A stretch of DNA of 17,819 bases from positions 1 through 17,819 of the forward strand of contig JBEDKD010000026.1 in assembly GCA_041172365.1 (NCBI GenBank). Reading direction: 5' to 3'. This document shows positions 1 through 6,849 of the stretch, in pieces. Source of the DNA: JBEDKD01 sp041172365 (GTDB taxonomy: Bacteria > Cyanobacteriota > Cyanobacteriia > Cyanobacteriales > Microcoleaceae). Position 1 is the stretch's first letter; the number at the start of each line of letters is the position of its first letter. A program made the translations under genes and the position numbers. The notes under the pieces are model-generated. The model saw only the letters and a program-made list of their open reading frames with translations. It searched no databases and was not told the DNA's origin.

Positions 1-30
1 ACCCATTACCAATTACCCATTCCCTGAAAA

Positions 31-1035
31 ATGGATTTACTGCGATCGCTACCCATCGGACTATACTTAGAACAACCGATAACTTGGCTACATCACATCG
101 ACTCCAGAGTAAAATTAGGCTGGTTAATGAGTTTTTTAATCGCGCCAGTTTTAGCCAATTCCACATGGCGAATAATGCTAGTCGCCTTATTAGTAATTGT
201 TACCATCAGTACCTCGATCCCGTGGCGAGTATGGAAACAACAAATGGGATTTCTCCTATTATTTAGTTTCCTCGTTTTTGCCATAAGTCTCGTCGCGCCC
301 GATGGCATTTCCGTCGAACATCAACCCCGTCTTCCCGCCGATGAATTAACCTTTGCCCAACAACCGGAAAAACTCGCACCAGCCCCCTCCCCTCGCCCTT
401 GGTATAATCCCCTGGGGATCGGTGAAAAATCAACATCTAAAACTCCATCTAGTAGCCCAAATCCTACCCCCTCACTCCCACAACCCACTAATTATAATTA
501 TGTACTCTGGAATCAAGGGCCTTTTACCATTACCCGTCGATCCTTAGAATTAGCAATTAGAGTTAGTACCCTCTTTTTTACCGTGGTTTACAGTACCACA
601 CTTTTCTTATTAACAACCGCGAGTGAAGAAATTACCGCGGGGATCGAAGAGTTAATGGAGCCTTTGAGAAGATTTAATTTACCTGTCACAGAGATATCCT
701 TAACTTTAACATTATCCTTGCGCTTTATTCCCTTAGTATTAGAAGAAATCCAAAATTTAATTCGCTCCGTGAGTACCAGGGCAATTAATTGGAAAAAATT
801 AGGGTTACGTCGTGCAACACAAGTGTGGTTAATGGTAGCCGAAAGATTACTAGAAAATTTACTTTTACGCGCGGAACAAATTGCCAGCGCGATGCAAGTA
901 AGAGGGTTTACCAGTCCCGATCGCCATCGTGTTGAATGGCATGAATTACGTTTGCGAAAAAGGGATTGGTTTGCGATGGGTAGTTTAGTGGTTTTTTGGG
1001 GGTTCCGTTTCTGGGTAGGATGGGGAGCTATTTGA
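31..1035 (+). CDS. EcfT/CbiQ-family transporter transmembrane protein
   Basis: This is a 334-residue polytopic membrane protein of the CbiQ/EcfT family, the transmembrane coupling subunit of energy-coupling-factor (ECF) vitamin or metal importers. Hydrophobic segments lie at about residues 27-60, 72-90, 174-196 and 312-330. The cytoplasmic coupling region is recognisable around 205-295 and ends in the AMQVRGF motif (287-293), which corresponds to the family's Ala-Arg-Gly type signature that contacts the ATPase subunits. It is longer than a typical CbiQ (about 260 aa) because residues 91-160 form a Pro/Ser/Thr-rich insert between membrane segments. The ATG follows a short AT-rich repeat at the window edge and no clear ribosome site is visible. 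No ATPase or substrate-binding subunit is adjacent, so the substrate is unknown. A CbiQ-like gene upstream of pipX is a familiar cyanobacterial arrangement. Confidence 0.85.
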   Translation: MDLLRSLPIGLYLEQPITWLHHIDSRVKLGWLMSFLIAPVLANSTWRIMLVALLVIVTISTSIPWRVWKQQMGFLLLFSFLVFAISLVAPDGISVEHQPRLPADELTFAQQPEKLAPAPSPRPWYNPLGIGEKSTSKTPSSSPNPTPSLPQPTNYNYVLWNQGPFTITRRSLELAIRVSTLFFTVVYSTTLFLLTTASEEITAGIEELMEPLRRFNLPVTEISLTLTLSLRFIPLVLEEIQNLIRSVSTRAINWKKLGLRRATQVWLMVAERLLENLLLRAEQIASAMQVRGFTSPDRHRVEWHELRLRKRDWFAMGSLVVFWGFRFWVGWGAI

Positions 1036-1045
1036 TAGGGAGTTC

Positions 1046-1109
1046 AGAAACCGGGTTTCTTTGGGGACTTCTGCACTCAATGTTTTGTTTGACAATAAAC
1101 CCGGTTTCT
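1046..1109. repeat. Inverted repeat pair AGAAACCGGGTTT / AAACCCGGTTTCT
   Basis: AGAAACCGGGTTT at 1046-1058 is the exact reverse complement of 1097-1109, with 38 bases between. The first copy is itself a near-complete palindrome (AGAAACC-G-GGTTTCT, 1046-1060). It starts 11 bases after the EcfT-like stop codon, so the transcript could fold into a strong hairpin at its 3' end. No T-run follows, so I read it as a dispersed repeat that may help define the 3' end. Confidence 0.6.
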
Positions 1110-1356
1110 TAGATTAGTAAACCCGCCCCTAAAAATCTGTAACCTAGACATTTTTCCTATTGACTTTCTCTTTCTTTTCTTTCCTCTGTGCCCTCTGTGC
1201 CTTTGTGGTTCATCAAAAAAACAGCTACAATAACACCATTATATAATATAGAGACGTGAAAGGAACCCAACCTACTTAAATTATACTACATTGTGTTGGT
1301 AATAAACCCGTCTCACGCCAGGATAAAATGCCATGAATGGGGAATTTGTGGGTTGG

Positions 1357-1414
1357 TAGGGGCGGGTTAACCCAAATTTCTCCCATCAACAAATAACCTC
1401 AATAAACCCGCCCC
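1357..1414. repeat. Small dispersed element with GGGGCGGGTT inverted ends
   Basis: A 58-base unit starts TAGGGGCGGGTT and ends AATAAACCCGCCCC. Its terminal 10 bases (1359-1368 and 1405-1414) are perfect inverted repeats. About 42 of its first 49 bases match 17771-17819 at the far end of the window, so this is a real repeat family. It encodes nothing. Confidence 0.75.
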
Positions 1415-1458
1415 AAACCCATTATTTAATGAAATTCATTGGGAATTTATGGGGGGAT

Positions 1459-1514
1459 GGGGCGGGTTTTCCGGCCTGTCTGTTTGGCGGCACAGATGTT
1501 GGTTAAGCCGCCCC
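1459..1514. repeat. Second element with imperfect GGGGCGGGTT ends
   Basis: This 56-base stretch starts GGGGCGGGTTTT (1459-1470) and ends AAGCCGCCCC (1505-1514). The arms are inverted repeats with one mismatch. The inner sequence differs from the 1357-1414 unit, so only the ends appear to be shared. Confidence 0.5.
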
Positions 1515-1610
1515 TACAAACCTCCTTATCTTTCACGATTTGGGAATAGGTAATTGAGATTTAGTAGGGCTTATCACCTTTTTACTAACAGTTGCTCAAG
1601 GAAAAAAAAA

Positions 1611-2108
1611 CTACTCCTTTAATCGAGCTTTGAGAGATTGATTTTCTGCTTTGAGAGTTTCTATTTGTGACTCGTAATCTTTTTGTATATCTTGCAAACG
1701 TCCCATTTCTTTAGAATTAAGTTCAAATCTTTCTAATAATTGTTGATAGGCTAATTTTAATCCCGCTAATTCTAGGGTATTTTGCTGATATTTTTCATTT
1801 TCTGTTTCCAAACTAATGACTCGTTGACTATCAATTTTCTCACTGAGTAGCTCGTAAACTTTAATCAGTGCTTTATCCACAGCACTATGTAATTCAGAAC
1901 GAATTTCACTCGGTATTTCTTCTATGTTAATAACGGATACCTCCCCCGGAGATAAACCTCGATTGGCTAACCAAGCTTTCCGGTATTTTGTATGGGTGGA
2001 AAATGATCCTCCTAATATTCTTTGCAATTCCACAACTGAGACTATTTTTCCAGTCTTTTCAAACTCAGAATTGAGGGTTTGCCAAATATCTTCTTGAGTT
2101 AATGCCAT
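1611..2108 (-). CDS. KfrA-like DNA-binding coiled-coil protein
   Basis: This is a 165-residue protein starting at the ATG at 2108, chosen because GGAGAAG lies just upstream; an in-frame TTG at 2120 would add only four residues. Residues about 2-55 resemble the KfrA N-terminal DNA-binding domain (an ALTQEDIW start, then a GGSFSTHTKYRKAW recognition region). Residues about 65-165 are charged, Leu/Glu/Lys-rich and look like a long coiled coil, matching the KfrA plan of DNA-binding head plus coiled-coil tail. KfrA proteins of plasmids are autorepressors or nucleoid-like factors; this copy is chromosomal. It is divergent from acpS, and the shared intergenic region carries repeated GTAA words that could be its operator. 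The function here is inferred from the family only. Confidence 0.65.
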   Translation of the reverse strand: MALTQEDIWQTLNSEFEKTGKIVSVVELQRILGGSFSTHTKYRKAWLANRGLSPGEVSVINIEEIPSEIRSELHSAVDKALIKVYELLSEKIDSQRVISLETENEKYQQNTLELAGLKLAYQQLLERFELNSKEMGRLQDIQKDYESQIETLKAENQSLKARLKE

Positions 2109-2170
2109 ATTCTTCTCCAAATTTAGGCGCGAAGATAAGCTGTCATGGTTATTCTAAAATTAGTCTTAGA

Positions 2171-2302
2171 ATTACAGCCTACCCTCTCATTACGCTTACC
2201 ACTAGAACTGTAATTGTAAGTGTAATCTGTAATTATGTTTACCGTTGTGTGTAACTGACACAGAATCGGCAATTGTAAGTGTAATCTGTAATGTACAATT
2301 AC
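2171..2302. promoter_or_regulatory. Candidate operator: direct and inverted GTAA-type repeats
   Basis: An identical 22-base sequence occurs at 2212-2233 and 2271-2292, 59 bases apart; both contain GTAAGTGTAATCTGTAAT. An inverted version of the core, ATTACGCTTAC (reverse complement GTAAGCGTAAT), lies at 2189-2199. ATTACAG at 2171-2177 is the reverse complement of the CTGTAAT end of the repeats, and ACAATTAC at 2295-2302 is the reverse complement of GTAATTGT at 2210-2217. The cluster fills the divergent region between the KfrA-like gene and acpS. That it binds the KfrA-like protein is inference. Confidence 0.55.
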
Positions 2303-2316
2303 GGAAAGACCAGAGA

Positions 2317-2751
2317 ATGAAGGAGAAAGGATTGAAAATCTACCTAGGGACGGATATTGTCTATATTCCGCGGATACAAGGGGCTATAGAGAAATATGGC
2401 GATCGCTTTATCCAACGAGTTTATACGGAGGGGGAGCAAAAAGATTGTCAAGGGGAAAATGTTTCAAAAAGTACCATTACAGCTAAAATGAACAGAGTCT
2501 TCTATAACCGATTCGCGGGGCGTTGGGCGGCAAAAGAAGCTGTTGTCAAGGCTCTAGGGACTGGTTGGCGGGGAATTTGCTATACAGAAATAGAGATTCG
2601 ACGTGTTGCCAGTGGCGCTCCTCAAGTGTATTTACACGGTGCGGCGGCGGCTATTGTGGCCTCCTGGGGACCTTGCCAATGGCAGTTGAGTCTGAGCCAT
2701 GATCAAGATTATTCTGTAGCTACCGCGATCGCGCTTTGTCCAGAATCTTAA
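2317..2751 (+). CDS. acpS: Holo-[acyl-carrier-protein] synthase
   Basis: AcpS transfers the 4'-phosphopantetheine arm of CoA to a serine of apo-ACP, activating it for fatty-acid synthesis in the cytosol. The 144-residue product has the family hallmarks: LGTDIV near the N-terminus (Mg-binding Asp13), FAGRWAAKEAVVKALGTG at about 66-83 (Glu74) and SLSHD (125-129) near the C-terminus. I chose the ATG at 2317 because it follows GGAAAG and gives a normal length; the reading frame stays open to a TTG at 2245, but that extension would run through the GTAA repeat cluster and adds residues unlike AcpS. The stretch at about 42-60 between the motifs is longer and less conserved than usual. Its 3' end contains a HIP1 octamer. 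pipX follows 79 bases downstream on the same strand. Confidence 0.9.
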   Translation: MKEKGLKIYLGTDIVYIPRIQGAIEKYGDRFIQRVYTEGEQKDCQGENVSKSTITAKMNRVFYNRFAGRWAAKEAVVKALGTGWRGICYTEIEIRRVASGAPQVYLHGAAAAIVASWGPCQWQLSLSHDQDYSVATAIALCPES

Positions 2752-2830
2752 ATAAAGACTATAGCTGTACAAGAAACGCGATCGACTTCTGTATAAACTC
2801 CTAATATTATTGCTAAGTTGTGAAATCTAA

Positions 2831-3097
2831 ATGAGCGAAACGTACCTGAATCATCCTAATTTTGGTCTCCTGTTTAGGGTATGTCAGATTGAAGACAGTC
2901 AAGAATTATTTACAACCCTCTATGCCCAACGTCTCTTTTTCCTAGTAACGAATGGCCCCTCTGGGTTACGTTTTGAACCCATTAGTCGTTCCGATGCTCG
3001 TTTAACGGTGGAAATTCGCTTACGCACTCTCCGCCGTAGCGGTAAAATGTCAGAATACGAGCAACTCCAAAAAATACATCACCGCACTTTTCAGTAA
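2831..3097 (+). CDS. pipX: PII-interacting protein X (PipX), NtcA coactivator
   Basis: PipX is a small cyanobacterial regulator that swaps partners between PII (GlnB) and the nitrogen activator NtcA according to the 2-oxoglutarate and ATP/ADP state. The 88-residue length is normal. The N-terminal Tudor-like fold is recognisable from the NHPNFGLLFRVC stretch (7-18) through YAQRLFFLV (31-39) to about residue 53, followed by the helical tail (RTLRRSGKMSEYEQL). It sits upstream of pipY, as in most cyanobacteria, where the two genes are usually adjacent and co-transcribed. Here a 275-base gap containing a heptamer array lies between them. No clear NtcA box (GTA-N8-TAC) is visible in the 79 bases upstream. 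Confidence 0.95.
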   Translation: MSETYLNHPNFGLLFRVCQIEDSQELFTTLYAQRLFFLVTNGPSGLRFEPISRSDARLTVEIRLRTLRRSGKMSEYEQLQKIHHRTFQ

Positions 3098-3101
3098 GAG
3101 C

Positions 3102-3227
3102 GAAGAAGGAAGAAGGAAGAAGGAAGAGGGAAGAGGGATGAAGGAAGAGGGAAGAGGGATGAAGGAAGAGGGAAGAGGGATGAAGGAAGAAGGAAGAGGG
3201 AAGAGGGATGAAGGAAGAGGGATGAAG
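3102..3227. repeat. Heptanucleotide tandem array, 18 units, consensus GA(A/T)GA(A/G)G
   Basis: These 126 bases parse without interruption into 18 heptamers of three kinds: GAAGAAG, GAAGAGG and GATGAAG. A higher-order 21-base pattern (GAAGAGG, GAAGAGG, GATGAAG) recurs. The array begins five bases after the pipX stop codon. It is completely purine on one strand apart from the T in GATGAAG. It resembles the short tandemly repeated repetitive (STRR) heptamers long known from cyanobacteria. Reading frames across it are artefacts of the 21-base period. Confidence 0.9.
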
Positions 3228-3372
3228 GATAATATTTATGGTTTAATATTGTTCGATCGCGCTCTTCCATTTTCATTGACTGACTACCTTGATTTTTTCA
3301 TTTTTGATGGGATTTTCTCGGTTTTTTAATCTCTATGCTTGATTATGTATTTTCCATTGTTACATTACCCAG

Positions 3373-4038
3373 ATGACTGACTCCATTGCGACTCGCATTG
3401 CTAAAATTGGCGCAGAAATACCACCTTCCGTGCGTTTGATCGCGGTGAGTAAACAGGTATCTGTGGACGCGATGCGTGTCGCCTATGAGATGGGTATCCG
3501 TGATTTTGGGGAAAGTCGTATTCAGGAAGCCACCCAAAAACAAGCCCTACTCCAAGATTTACCTGATATTACTTGGCATTTTATTGGCCATCTACAAGCC
3601 AATAAAGCCCTGAAAGCGATCGCGCTATTTCAATGGATTCACTCCGTTGATAACTTAAAATTAGCACAACGTCTCAATCATATAGCCCAAGAATTATCGC
3701 GATCGCCTGAAATTTGTCTCCAAGTGAAAATGCTGCCAGATCCGAATAAACACGGTTGGACCGTTCCCGAATTATTAAAAGACTTACCTCTACTCAATCA
3801 ATGTCAGAATTTACAGATAAAAGGCTTAATGGTAATTCCCCCATTAGGCTTAAATGAAACAGAGACGTTAACACTCTTTAAAGAAGCCCGTAACTTGAGG
3901 ATAACAATTCAAGAACAAAATTGGTCACATATAAAAATCCAAGAACTCTCAATGGGAATGTCGCAAGATTACCCTTTAGCCATTCAAGCGGGTGCTACAA
4001 TGATTCGTCTAGGTAGTATATTGTTTGGTGACAGGTAA
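3373..4038 (+). CDS. pipY: PLP homeostasis protein PipY (YggS/COG0325 family)
   Basis: PipY binds pyridoxal phosphate without known catalysis and buffers the cellular PLP pool, influencing vitamin B6 and amino/keto acid balance. The 221-residue product is a complete single-domain TIM-barrel member. The PLP-binding lysine is Lys27 (AVSKQ). Other family motifs are FGESRIQE (45-52), HFIGHLQANK (69-78), LSMGMSQDY (192-200) and IRLGSILFG (211-219). The ATG at 3373 gives the usual N-terminus; no strong ribosome site precedes it. It is the expected neighbour of pipX. The wide spacing from pipX argues against translational coupling and may mean that pipY has its own promoter in the AT-rich 3228-3372 stretch. 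Confidence 0.95.
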   Translation: MTDSIATRIAKIGAEIPPSVRLIAVSKQVSVDAMRVAYEMGIRDFGESRIQEATQKQALLQDLPDITWHFIGHLQANKALKAIALFQWIHSVDNLKLAQRLNHIAQELSRSPEICLQVKMLPDPNKHGWTVPELLKDLPLLNQCQNLQIKGLMVIPPLGLNETETLTLFKEARNLRITIQEQNWSHIKIQELSMGMSQDYPLAIQAGATMIRLGSILFGDR

Positions 4039-4086
4039 TAGGTGAGAGTTAATGGGTAATGGGTGCTAGTTTTTCACCTACCACCT
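4033..4086. repeat. Imperfect inverted repeat after pipY
   Basis: AGGTAATAGGTGA (4033-4045, overlapping the pipY stop) pairs with TCACCTACCACCT (4074-4086) in 11 of 13 positions, with a 28-base loop. The loop contains GGGTAATGGGT, a motif related to the ACCCATTACC words at the left edge of the window. It is probably a dispersed repeat that also gives the pipY transcript a 3' hairpin; no T-run marks it as a classical terminator. Confidence 0.45.
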
Positions 4087-4246
4087 AACACCTAAGAGTT
4101 CAATTAATAGTACCATTTTGCAGGGGATCAGATATCCTTGTAGAGACAGATTGAACCGAATCAGATTAAAGTAGTGTGAATAAGCTACGACAAAGCCCAT
4201 AAGGGGGGATAGTCGGAGTTAAAAAAGTCGTAATGGAGCTTACGCT

Positions 4247-4852
4247 GTGAACATTTTTACCAAGTTAAAGGATTTTGTCGGACTCAATAACGAGCCAGAG
4301 TACGATTATGAGTACGATGAAATGGAAGGTGATCGCGAGCAAAATGCCTACCAACCGCAAGAACAACCTGCTGCTATGGCCGCGACGCAAGAGCGCGCTA
4401 GTAGTCGTCGGTTACGGGAGCGCATTTCGCCCACACCAAGTCCAGATGTCATAACACCCTCAAGTGGAATAGGAGCAGTAATGAATAATGTGATTGGGAT
4501 GCCCGGTGCCATTAACGGAATTTCCGAAGTGGTTGTGATGGAACCGCGCACCTTTGAAGAAATGCCCGCGGCGATCCGTGCCCTGAAGGAACGGAAGTCT
4601 GTGGTCTTAAATTTAACCATTATGGACCCGGATCAAGCCCAAAGAGCGGTTGATTTTGTTGCCGGGGGTACTTATGCTCTGGATGGTCATCAAGAGCGTA
4701 TTGGTGAAAGTATTTTCCTGTTTACTCCTAGCTGTGTACAGGTGAGAACTCAGTCTGGGGTGGTTCACGAAGTCCCTCAACCTCAAAATCGTCCTCGCGT
4801 GACTCCGCCTAGCGCGCCCGTTTGGAATGAGTCGGCTCAAATGGCTCTGTAA
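4247..4852 (+). CDS. sepF: Cell division protein SepF (Cdv2)
   Basis: SepF binds FtsZ and tethers it to the membrane at the division septum; in cyanobacteria it is also called Cdv2. The 201-residue product has an N-terminal amphipathic membrane-binding helix (NIFTKLKDFVGL), an acidic and Gln/Pro-rich linker (about 16-90), and the SepF core at about 94-166 (EVVVMEPRTFEE, SVVLNLTIMD, AVDFVAGGTYALDG, FLFTPSCVQV), then a short Pro-rich tail. The start is a GTG at 4247, supported by GGAG at 4235-4238 with eight bases of spacing and by the match of its first residues to the family N-terminus. A 208-base leader precedes it, so an own promoter is likely. It lies in the conserved pipX-pipY-sepF-proC order. 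Confidence 0.95.
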   Translation: MNIFTKLKDFVGLNNEPEYDYEYDEMEGDREQNAYQPQEQPAAMAATQERASSRRLRERISPTPSPDVITPSSGIGAVMNNVIGMPGAINGISEVVVMEPRTFEEMPAAIRALKERKSVVLNLTIMDPDQAQRAVDFVAGGTYALDGHQERIGESIFLFTPSCVQVRTQSGVVHEVPQPQNRPRVTPPSAPVWNESAQMAL

Positions 4853-4862
4853 TCTTTTCGGG

Positions 4863-4904
4863 AATGGGCAATAGCTAATAGCTTTTTATTTTCCATTGCC
4901 CATT
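4863..4904. terminator. Hairpin between sepF and proC
   Basis: AATGGGCAAT (4863-4872) and ATTGCCCATT (4895-4904) form a perfect 10-bp stem just after the sepF stop codon. The loop contains AGCT repeats and a TTTTTATTTT run. It is either an imperfect terminator or attenuator or a dispersed repeat of the ATGGGCAAT type. Confidence 0.45.
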
Positions 4905-4944
4905 TCTGACTGTTTATGGCTGATTTTCTATTGAATCTGGAAAA

Positions 4945-5754
4945 ATGACGGTAAAATTTGGCATGATTGGCGGCGGGGTAATGGGAGAGGCGATTTTATC
5001 GAGGTTAATTGCCCAAGGGATTTATTCTCCATCGGATATTTTAGTGAGTGATCCTCAAGAGCAACGCCGCGCTTTTTTGAAGGATCGTTATGGTGTTAAG
5101 GTTATTGCTGATAGTAAGAAGTTCCGCGCCTGTGAGGTGTTGCTTCTCGCGATTAAACCCCAAGTTTTTGATTCTCTGATTACCCAATTAGAGATTAGTG
5201 GTGACGCGTCCGCTCGATACGGCATTGTTCTTTCTATTTTAGCTGGGGTTCCTCTTAATAAATTGGAGTGGGGGTTTCCTCGATGTCCTGTTGTCCGAGT
5301 TATGCCTAATACTCCTGCTACGGTGGGCGCGGGGATGAGCGCGATCGCGTCTGGTAAATTCATTCTACCGAGTCATTTAGAATTAGCGAAACGTATTTTT
5401 CGGGCTGTTGGTGAAGTGGTGGAAGTGCCTGAATATCAAATGGATGCGGTTACGGGACTTTCGGGTTCGGGTCCTGGTTATATTGCGATTTTAATTGAAG
5501 CTTTAACGGATGGGGGAGTTTACGCGGGTTTACCCAGAGCGATCGCGTCTCAATTAGCATTACAAACAGTATTAGGAACCGCGACTTTATTAGCCGAAAC
5601 GGGGCTTCATCCGGCACAATTAAAGGATCAAGTTACCAGCCCTGGGGGTACGACGATCTCAGGTATTGCCCAATTAGAGCGATCGGGTTTTCGTTCGGCT
5701 TTAATTGAAGCAGTAAAAGCCGCGTCTTCTCGCTCTCAAGAATTGGGTAAGTGA
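4945..5754 (+). CDS. proC: Pyrroline-5-carboxylate reductase
   Basis: ProC catalyses the last step of proline synthesis, reducing 1-pyrroline-5-carboxylate with NAD(P)H in the cytosol. The 269-residue length is normal. The N-terminal Rossmann domain shows the nucleotide-binding glycine motif MIGGGVMGEAIL (7-18) and VMPNTPA (119-125). The C-terminal dimerisation and active-site part shows LSGSGPGY (172-179) and DQVTSPGGTTI (228-238), the family signature. The ATG at 4945 matches the expected N-terminus. It closes the conserved pipX-pipY-sepF-proC block; the DNA beyond it is accessory in character. Confidence 0.97.
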   Translation: MTVKFGMIGGGVMGEAILSRLIAQGIYSPSDILVSDPQEQRRAFLKDRYGVKVIADSKKFRACEVLLLAIKPQVFDSLITQLEISGDASARYGIVLSILAGVPLNKLEWGFPRCPVVRVMPNTPATVGAGMSAIASGKFILPSHLELAKRIFRAVGEVVEVPEYQMDAVTGLSGSGPGYIAILIEALTDGGVYAGLPRAIASQLALQTVLGTATLLAETGLHPAQLKDQVTSPGGTTISGIAQLERSGFRSALIEAVKAASSRSQELGK

Positions 5755-5807
5755 TGGGGGATTTGGGAGTGGGGGGGTGTTTAGGGAAATTTATTTAACC
5801 GCGATGT

Positions 5808-5827
5808 AGGCGAAGCCTTCCCGAAGG
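5808..5827. repeat. Nested small palindromes of cyanobacterial type
   Basis: AGGC-GAA-GCCT (5808-5818) overlaps CCTTC-CC-GAAGG (5816-5827). Compact palindromes of this kind next to GCGATG are frequent dispersed repeats in cyanobacterial intergenic DNA. No coding role is seen. Confidence 0.45.
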
Positions 5828-5882
5828 GTAGGCAGATAAACACAGATGCGTTTCCTTCATCCCTCTCCCTTTTTCTCTTTCT

Positions 5883-5981
5883 GTTGAGGACTATTATGGG
5901 GAACCCAAGGGTTTTCATCAAGTGATTGATTTATTATTTGATGTTGGTGAGGGGCTTGGGGATGATGTGGTACAGCAATGA
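5883..5981 (+). pseudogene. Possible C-terminal remnant of an unidentified gene
   Basis: This frame reads VEDYYGEPKG...DLLFDVGEGLGDDVVQQ and then stops at 5979-5981. The composition (acidic, amphipathic, no low complexity) resembles a protein C-terminus more than random intergenic DNA. Upstream the frame runs into CT-rich low-complexity sequence with no start codon or ribosome site. I do not recognise the parent family. It may be chance. Confidence 0.25.
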
Positions 5982-6100
5982 GATAGTAATTCTTCTGATG
6001 TCTAGGGTTGAATAATTTTATTTTTTTTTGAGAAACCGCTCATACACGCAGATTTTTAAGCACTCCTAAACGCGGATATTTATCCTTAATCGCGATCGCG

Positions 6101-6124
6101 CTTGGGGAAGGAAAACGCGATCGG
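6101..6124. repeat. Left copy of the 24-bp direct repeat bracketing the toxin-antitoxin pair
   Basis: CTTGGGGAAGGAAAACGCGA and the next four bases match 6850-6873 in 22 of 24 positions. It lies 64 bases before the DUF433 gene and ends in CGATCGG. It adjoins a GCGATCGC octamer at 6092-6099. Confidence 0.65.
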
Positions 6125-6188
6125 GCTGAATCTGTTTGTGCTAATATGAAGGAGCTTAAACATTATAAATTAAGAGCCTGTAACTAAA

Positions 6189-6503
6189 ATGTCTTCAGTC
6201 ATCACAGAACATATTGAAATTACGCCCGGGGTACTTGGTGGTAAGCCACGCATTGCGGGTCATCGAATTACTGTAGCACACATCGCTCTAATGTATCTAA
6301 AAATGGGAATGTCTGTAGAAGAAATCGCGGGCAAATATGATTTGGAACTTGCCTCGGTTCATGCCGCAATGACATATTATTATGATCATCGAGAAGAAAT
6401 TGATCATCGCACGGCTGCAAGTCGAGCTCTTGTCGAAGAATTAAAGCGCAATAGTAAACCATCTCCGTTACAAGAAAAGTTGAGGGCAATTAGAGGTGAG
6501 TAA
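6189..6503 (+). CDS. DUF433 protein, probable antitoxin
   Basis: The product has 104 residues. Residues 14-29 carry the DUF433 signature (GVLGGKPRIAGHRITV), and residues 41-72 form the helix-turn-helix part (MSVEEIAGKYDL, then YYYDHREEID). DUF433 proteins pair with PIN-like toxins of the DUF5615 type and act as DNA-binding antitoxins. The stop codon overlaps the start of the following gene by eight bases, the usual coupling in such modules. The ATG at 6189 gives the normal N-terminus; no strong ribosome site is visible. By family behaviour it would neutralise the downstream nuclease-like protein and repress the pair's promoter; that is inferred. Confidence 0.88.
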   Translation: MSSVITEHIEITPGVLGGKPRIAGHRITVAHIALMYLKMGMSVEEIAGKYDLELASVHAAMTYYYDHREEIDHRTAASRALVEELKRNSKPSPLQEKLRAIRGE

Positions 6504-6831
6504 GCAAATTCGTTTTCATTTCGACGAACATATTGACTCTAATATTGCCCGTGGTTTGCGTCGTTACGGGATAGATGTGACGACAACAGTTGATGCGGGT
6601 TTGCGTACTAAACCCGATGAGTTACACCTTGCGTTTATTCGTGAAGAGCAGCGCGTGATGGTAACTCACGATGACGATTTTCTCATTATGGCAAGTAATA
6701 CCACCGATTATCCGGGTATTGTCTATTGTCCTCCTAATTCTCGTTCTATTGGCGAGATTATCCGTTGTTTGATTTTGATTTATGAAATCTATACCCCTGA
6801 AGAAATGAGCGGGCGGATTGAATATATTTAA
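6496..6831 (+). CDS. DUF5615 PIN-like protein, probable toxin
   Basis: The 111-residue product starts at a GTG (6496) inside the end of the DUF433 gene, preceded by GAGG. It belongs to the DUF5615/Mut7-C-like PIN family: FDEHID (9-14) gives the first acidic residue (Asp10), and THDDDF (57-62) gives the central acidic cluster. Conserved GIV and SI-GEII segments follow. PIN-fold members with these acids are metal-dependent RNases, so it is the likely toxin of the pair. All key acidic residues are present, so it is not obviously inactive. The module lies between two copies of a 24-bp repeat, which suggests mobility or past insertion. Confidence 0.87.
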   Translation: MSKQIRFHFDEHIDSNIARGLRRYGIDVTTTVDAGLRTKPDELHLAFIREEQRVMVTHDDDFLIMASNTTDYPGIVYCPPNSRSIGEIIRCLILIYEIYTPEEMSGRIEYI

Positions 6832-6849
6832 CCTCATCAAATCATCGTG

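Larger units (their letters stand above)
1036..1610. other. Gene-free, repeat-rich intergenic region
   Basis: These 575 bases have no convincing coding region. They hold several cyanobacterial-style small repeats: an inverted pair built on AGAAACCGGGTTT, a CTCTGTG/CTTTGTG 9-base imperfect repeat at 1184-1208, and at least two short elements whose ends carry GGGGCGGGTT or a close variant. A further copy of that end sequence (AACCCGCCCC) is at 1120-1129. The region separates the EcfT-like gene from the convergent KfrA-like gene. Confidence 0.75.
5755..6188. other. Intergenic region with repeat fragments and a decayed coding stretch
   Basis: These 434 bases hold no intact gene. They contain a nested palindromic repeat (5808-5827), words of a CACAGATG/ACGCAGAT type common as cyanobacterial repeats (5841-5848 and 6048-6055), an open fragment ending at 5981, a T-rich run at 6020-6031, and a GCGATCGC site followed by the left copy of the repeat that brackets the toxin-antitoxin pair. 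Confidence 0.6.

Noticed and set aside
2245..2316. Upstream TTG extension of acpS by 24 residues
   Set aside because: It passes through the GTAA repeat cluster, adds residues unlike AcpS, and the ATG at 2317 has a ribosome site.
3102..3227. Possible CRISPR array
   Set aside because: The repeats are contiguous heptamers without unique spacers and no cas gene is present.
3091..3329. Open frames on both strands through the region after pipX (repeated KEEGRGM or LPSSLF patterns)
   Set aside because: They are a by-product of the heptamer array, whose 21-base period keeps frames open; there is no ribosome site or protein-like composition.
4087..4246. Possible tRNA or small RNA in the sepF leader
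   Set aside because: No cloverleaf arms or convincing hairpin with a terminator could be found.
4348..4840. Minus-strand frames opposite sepF
   Set aside because: The plus strand encodes a full SepF with all conserved blocks; the opposite frames have no protein-like signature.
6146..6187. 13-codon frame (MKELKHYKLRACN) ending one base before the DUF433 start
   Set aside because: It could be a leader peptide, but it has no ribosome site and such short frames arise by chance.
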